Below are positions 59,521-64,000 of a stretch of DNA of 64,000 nucleotides, one piece after another (within the stretch, counting starts at the first letter, position 1; each line of letters begins with the position of its first letter). Location: positions 3,965,241 through 4,029,240 of the forward strand of contig NC_062213.1 in assembly GCF_902686445.1 (NCBI RefSeq), given 5' to 3'. This DNA comes from Sciurus carolinensis (lineage: Eukaryota > Chordata > Mammalia > Rodentia > Sciuridae). The notes beneath the pieces were generated by a model. It made no database searches. It had not been told where the DNA came from and saw only the letters and a program-made list of their open reading frames with translations. The translations under genes were made by a program, and so were the position numbers.

Positions 59521-62500
59521 GCCCCCCTCTGTGCCTTGCTGCAGTGGGCCACGGCTTCCACACACGAGGGACGTCGCAGATCCAAGTCACAGCACATGGT
59601 ACACAAACGAGTAAAATGAGCAAAAGTACACTTCTTAAAATTGGAATTCAGCATTATTTCTTGGGTTTGTTTTTAGGATCCAACGAGTGAACATGAAGGA
59701 GGCAGTAGTGTGGGGTTGTTGAATCCCGGCTGTCCCCACTTCCGGGTGGGTACACTAGGGGGGCCACGCAGAGGGACAGTGCAGCACAGAGCCCAGCGTG
59801 GCCGGCTGGCAGGCAGGCGCACGGGGTCACGCCCGGCCTGGCAGTACTTGCCTCTCCCGGTCCCTTCCCGGGGCTATGGTTGGCAGTGCCCCTGCGGCCC
59901 AGCTGACGTCTCGGGGGTGGTGTTTCTTCAAGTTCACTCCCCTCTGGTGGCCCCTTTCCTCCTGACTTCCTTGTCCTTGGGCATCCTGCAGTTGGGGCTG
60001 TGGGGAACCTGGGGGGCTTCCTGGAGTTCATTTTGACAGACTCTCAGGTGAAACCCTCTTATGAAACAAGAAGCCGTCCAGAGAGGTAAGAGTAGTGCTG
60101 TAATTATGGTTTTTGAATTTCGTCCCTCCAGCTAGTTATAAATTTCTGGTTGGCTACACTGATGGCTGAGAGAATTTGTTCTTTAGCTACAGATCTGGGG
60201 CCCCCGGACAGTGAGTCTTATTATAGTTCTAGGCAATTAATTCAGCAATTATTGAACCTATTCTCTGTGCAGTTGGAGGTATAAATTCCTGAGAGGTTTC
60301 TAGATTGAGGGGACCTCATCTCTCATCTGGTCTAGGTTTGGGGTTTCTCCTATGCTGTCTCCTCCTGCAGTCAGAAACCCCTTTCAGCCTCTGGCTTTGT
60401 CCCTCTATCTCCAGAAGCCAGCATAGTGCCTGCTGTGAGGATGTTGGTGGCAGAGCAGTGGCTATTCACTGGATGAGAGTAATTGTGACAGTGGACCAGG
60501 GAAGGCTAGCATCGCTGTGCTCTGTAGTTTCTAGAGACTTCCATGGGCCCTCCCCATGCAGTGTTCATGTGCTGTGGCTGTGCTGAGCCCATGTGGTGTC
60601 CCATTCCAACTTCACAGTGACTCTGCTACTGTCTCCACTTACCACTGGGGCTTCTGGGGTGATGGAGCAGGTGCGGTTGCACCCGTGCAGACTGCAGGTG
60701 GACGGCAGTCCTGGCTGTCTCCTCTAGGCTTGTCTGGGCCCTCCTACCTTCCTGCCTGCCTTCTCCTTTCAGGGTGTTTCGTTATATCTCCCTCATAAGG
60801 TATTCCTGAAAATGGTTATAGTGCGGGCCGGAGCAGTGGTCTCGGGCAGAGGAGTGAAGAGAGATGGACAGTCCTGGAGAGAGCCATCTTGGCCAGTCCC
60901 TGCTCTGATGCCTACTGACTGACGGCTTGGGATGAGCTGCTTGCACTCTAGCTTGGTTGTCTCTCCCGTGACTTGAGGATGTCGTAGCTCTCGTGTGTGT
61001 TGGAAGACGGCACTTCAGCAGTATTATTGCAGTTTTTACCTTGGTTCGCTGGGCCTGTCTTCCTGCCTTCCCCCAGAGGGCCCTGCTGGGCCAAGGCCAT
61101 GCGGGAAGTGGAAAGGGGTCTGGTCTTGCTTTTCCTTGGCCTGGTCAGACTCCTTTAAGGCTTTTGACCACCTGCCAGTAGCAGGGCTGCCGCAAAGTGA
61201 ATCCACTGCCTCAGAGAAGTTTCCTTGGCTGGCAGGGTTGAGTCTTGAGACTCAGATGGTGCACTTATGCCCCAAAAGATTGTTTTTCTTGTTGTCAGCT
61301 CACATTATTGCCTGACCCTGATCTAAGGCACCTCAGAAGCATCTGAGCCCAACTCACTGTCGTGGGTGGCTGTGGTCCTCAGCATGAGCAGTCTTGCATG
61401 TAACTCTCCTTGCCAGGTTCTCTAGTCTATGCTCTGCAATAAATTGGAGGGTTGGTGGGGTAGCGGGAGGAACAGACTCAAGCCTGAACTAATCTCATGG
61501 CTTTATATCAGTGTGTGTGTGCATATGAGTTTGTGCATTTGTTTGTAAAAGGCTACTATAGCCTCATTGTGGAAAATTCAGAAAATACTAAACAATTTGA
61601 AGCTCCTCAAGAGTCTATGATCAGTGACAGCAACGTTAGTAATATAGGTGTGTTTTCTTCTTTAGTTTTGTGTTGATGTTTTTGTGCATTGAACTTTTAT
61701 GGCATTCCCTTTGGTCTCCTGCTTTCTCCCATCTGTTCTAGTCATATGTAAATCTAAGACGAAGGGTCATGTGGTTCTGGGCTCTGTGCTGCACACACCG
61801 AGTGCCTGGTGGGGCCGGGCTCTGTTCGCCCTCAAGTGGGGAATGCACGGGCAGCTGTCACTAGTGCACGCTCACCGAAAGCCAGGTGCAGTGTTCGGTG
61901 CGCTTCGGGAGTTCCTCCACCTCACACAGCTCTGGTGCAGGGGCCTGAGGGTCACCCGGTAGGAAGAGGAGATTGGGTTTCCAGGAGCAGGAGGGATCAC
62001 CAACATGGGTTGAGTGTTTATCCTGAGCCCAGCTGTATTGTAAGAGCGTGGTATTATGAACATGCTGATCCTGCATGACAGCCCATGCTCCAGGTGAGTA
62101 CAGTGGGGGCACACAGCAGAGTACCCAGGAGTACCTAGCCAGAGCCAAGGTGTGACTAAGCAGCACAGCACCCCGCCTTGGGATGATAAAACCGAAGGCA
62201 AGGTTCAGCCCTGCTTGGTTTGCCCTGGACACGGGGCGACGTTCTCATGGGTGTGTGGGAAGGAACAGCTCCACAGGAAAGGAGCTTCTGCGCCGGGACC
62301 AGGAGGCGGAGCAGGAACTCCCTGCAGGAGGGAGCTGGCCTGCCGGCCTGGCAGGTGTTCCTGTGCCTGGTGCAGAGTGTGCCAGGCACAGGTGCTCCAA
62401 GTACTCACCTGCAGAAGGACCAGTGACAGGAGTGGTCCAGGGAGAGCCCCTCTTTCAGAGTGCTGGCTCCGTGCTGGCAGGAGGCCCCACCTGAGAGTAC

Positions 62501-64000
62501 AGGGCAGGATGCCATGAATCGGAGGCAGATCCTGGGACCTGGGCGGGAGAAGGCTGGCAGGAATACAGCCGGCAGAGCGGGTGGGGAAAGACAGGTCTGG
62601 CAGTGGGATGTGACGGGGCACAGGTGTGGGCCCGAGGAGCTGTGTGGCTTGCCAGGGCCCACCAGCACTGGCTGTCATGGAGATGCTTGCGTGTCGGCCT
62701 TGAGAAAGCCTGGCACTGCCCCCTCCACTGGCAGCTCCCTGGCACGGCAGCTGGACCTTGTCCAGCGCTTGACTCCGTGTTGCACGAGGCCTTATGTCGG
62801 ACCAAGGTGGCACTGACCTGGTGTTCTTAGGATGGCTGCTGGCCACTGAGGGCAGTGGAAGGCAGGGGAGAGGTGAACTGAGAGAAGCACAGGTGGACCT
62901 GGGAGCTGCCGCTGAGAGAAGCCAAGGACAAAGCGAGGTGAATGTGGACAGGGGCAGGCACAGAATTCAGGTCCTGGCTCGGGATGTCCTGACTTTGTGC
63001 CCTTTGGAAAGGTCCTTGACCTCCCTGGACCCTAGTCTGTTGGTTCATATCTTTGACTACCATGTGTGTGTGGAGGTGTGGGGTGGAGCAAAGGGACAGT
63101 GTAAGTTCTGACCCCAACCCTGCCCTGTGGCTGACACTCAGCTGCCTCCTTTCCCCTGGACCGTGAGCTTCTGACGGGCTGGGTGTGGAGTTGGTGCTCG
63201 CACAACCGAGTACTAGTTGGGGCTGGAGGCAGCAGGCCTGGGCAGTTGCGTCCCATCCCGGGGATGTCCTTGACCAAGCTGAGTGATAACAAGCACTGCC
63301 CTGAGGTTCCCTGGTACCACGTGCTATCCTGAGTACACCGCAGGCTTTCACCCTCCAGCCCGCCCAGCACCCCCGCCCAGTGGGGGCTGGTCTTCTCCCA
63401 CTTGGGGAGTACAGGAGAAGCTGAGACCCCAGGGAGTGGTAGAGCTGGTTTATCTGCAGGAGAAGCCAGTATTGGGGATTTGCATTTTGGGGGAGGGTAG
63501 GCCAGAAGTTTGGAGGGCCTGCAGCAAGCCAGCTTCTTGAGTGCGTGTGGAGTGTGGTGACCAGAGGAGCCTGATGGGGCTGTACTGGGCACTGGCAGAA
63601 GAGTCCCAGGAGAGGGGAGAGAACTGGCCCTGAAAGGACAGTGGGGCAGGTATCTTAGGGAGCAGAAGGAAGGAAACCAGTCATCCCTGCAGCAAAGCAC
63701 CCAGGTGTCCTCCGTACTCTCTGGGAGGCAGGAAGAAACGCAGCCCTGTGGCTGCATGATTTTAGGTCAGACAATTGCCTTTTCCTCTTCTCACCTGGAA
63801 GATGGCTGTGGAATCTTTTCCAAATGGACACAGGTCTCTGCTCTTCCTGTGAGTGCATGGCTTAGCTTCCCAGGGACAGAGCACATTAGGAAGCATCCCC
63901 ACATCCTGGGGAGCAGCCAAGAGCCTTGTGTTGTGTGCCAGGGCATGTTTCCAGTCGATAATTCAGCCACCCAGCTAAAGACCCAGGAATCAGCGTTCTC

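Larger units (their letters stand above)
52297..64000 (+). other. TRAPPC9: TRAPPC9 intron downstream of exon F (partial)
   Basis: This intron continues past the window end, because the next expected TRAPPC9 segment was not found. It contains an antisense B1-dID (57.96-58.15 kb), two copies of one unnamed dispersed repeat (56.64-57.08 and 59.18-59.52 kb) and MIR-like pieces. From about 59.6 to 64.0 kb it is mostly unique GC-rich DNA in which I see nothing coding. Open frames up to 241 codons there overlap on both strands and show no domains. Confidence 0.8.

Noticed and set aside
62205..63757. Open frames of 213 and 241 codons on the minus strand
   Set aside because: Pro/Ser/Leu-rich low-information peptides in GC-rich intron, overlapped by open frames on the other strand. 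No domains, and no matching exon structure.

Overview
This is mammalian nuclear DNA, not microbial. It is split into short exons with consensus splice sites, sits in large introns, and is full of retroposons. The SINEs point to a squirrel-family rodent (Sciuridae, such as a marmot or ground squirrel). There are many tRNA-derived ID elements with the characteristic 'agctcagtggtagag ... cagcaccacataaataaa' body. There are also composite B1-plus-ID elements (B1-dID), which combine a 7SL-derived B1 half with an ID half joined by an A-rich linker. The species call is inference from repeat content.

The only host gene I can support is the middle of TRAPPC9 (NIBP, the Trs120 homologue) on the + strand. 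Six consecutive coding exons lie at 22577-22703, 29937-30082, 40943-41028, 43201-43327, 46133-46265 and 52133-52296. They total 783 bp, splice in one open frame with matching codon phases, and encode about 261 residues of the roughly 1,150-residue protein. They cover the end of the helical region and the first immunoglobulin-like beta-sandwich modules. Both window ends lie in introns. I found no upstream exon in 1-22576 and no downstream exon in 52297-64000.

Layout: 1-22576 is intron with two CpG-dense patches (about 2.2-3.1 kb and 4.7-5.2 kb), a 5'-inverted L1 (about 6.0-6.7 kb), an L1 relic (8.6-9.3 kb), a pair of opposed ID SINEs with clear target-site duplications (11.36-11.64 kb), a decayed nearly full-length sense L1 (11.885-18.71 kb) carrying a nested SINE, and an older L1 3' end (18.87-19.69 kb). 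From 22.7 to 40.9 kb the main object is a nearly full-length antisense L1 (30,663-36,958) flanked by an 8-bp target-site duplication, with tandem repeats of about 35 bp in its 5' UTR. From 41 to 52 kb the exons are closely spaced, with a CA-rich minisatellite just before the fourth exon and an ancient L1 at about 47.2-48.2 kb. From 52.3 to 64 kb is intron with old repeats, including two copies of one unnamed dispersed repeat family.

I see no new biological system. The most informative non-gene structures are the two L1 copies, which share 5' UTR ends but have unrelated middles, and the nested insertions with matching target sites. The CpG-dense intronic patches are also worth a look. Most long open frames outside the exons fall in repeats or CpG-rich DNA and are not supported as genes.
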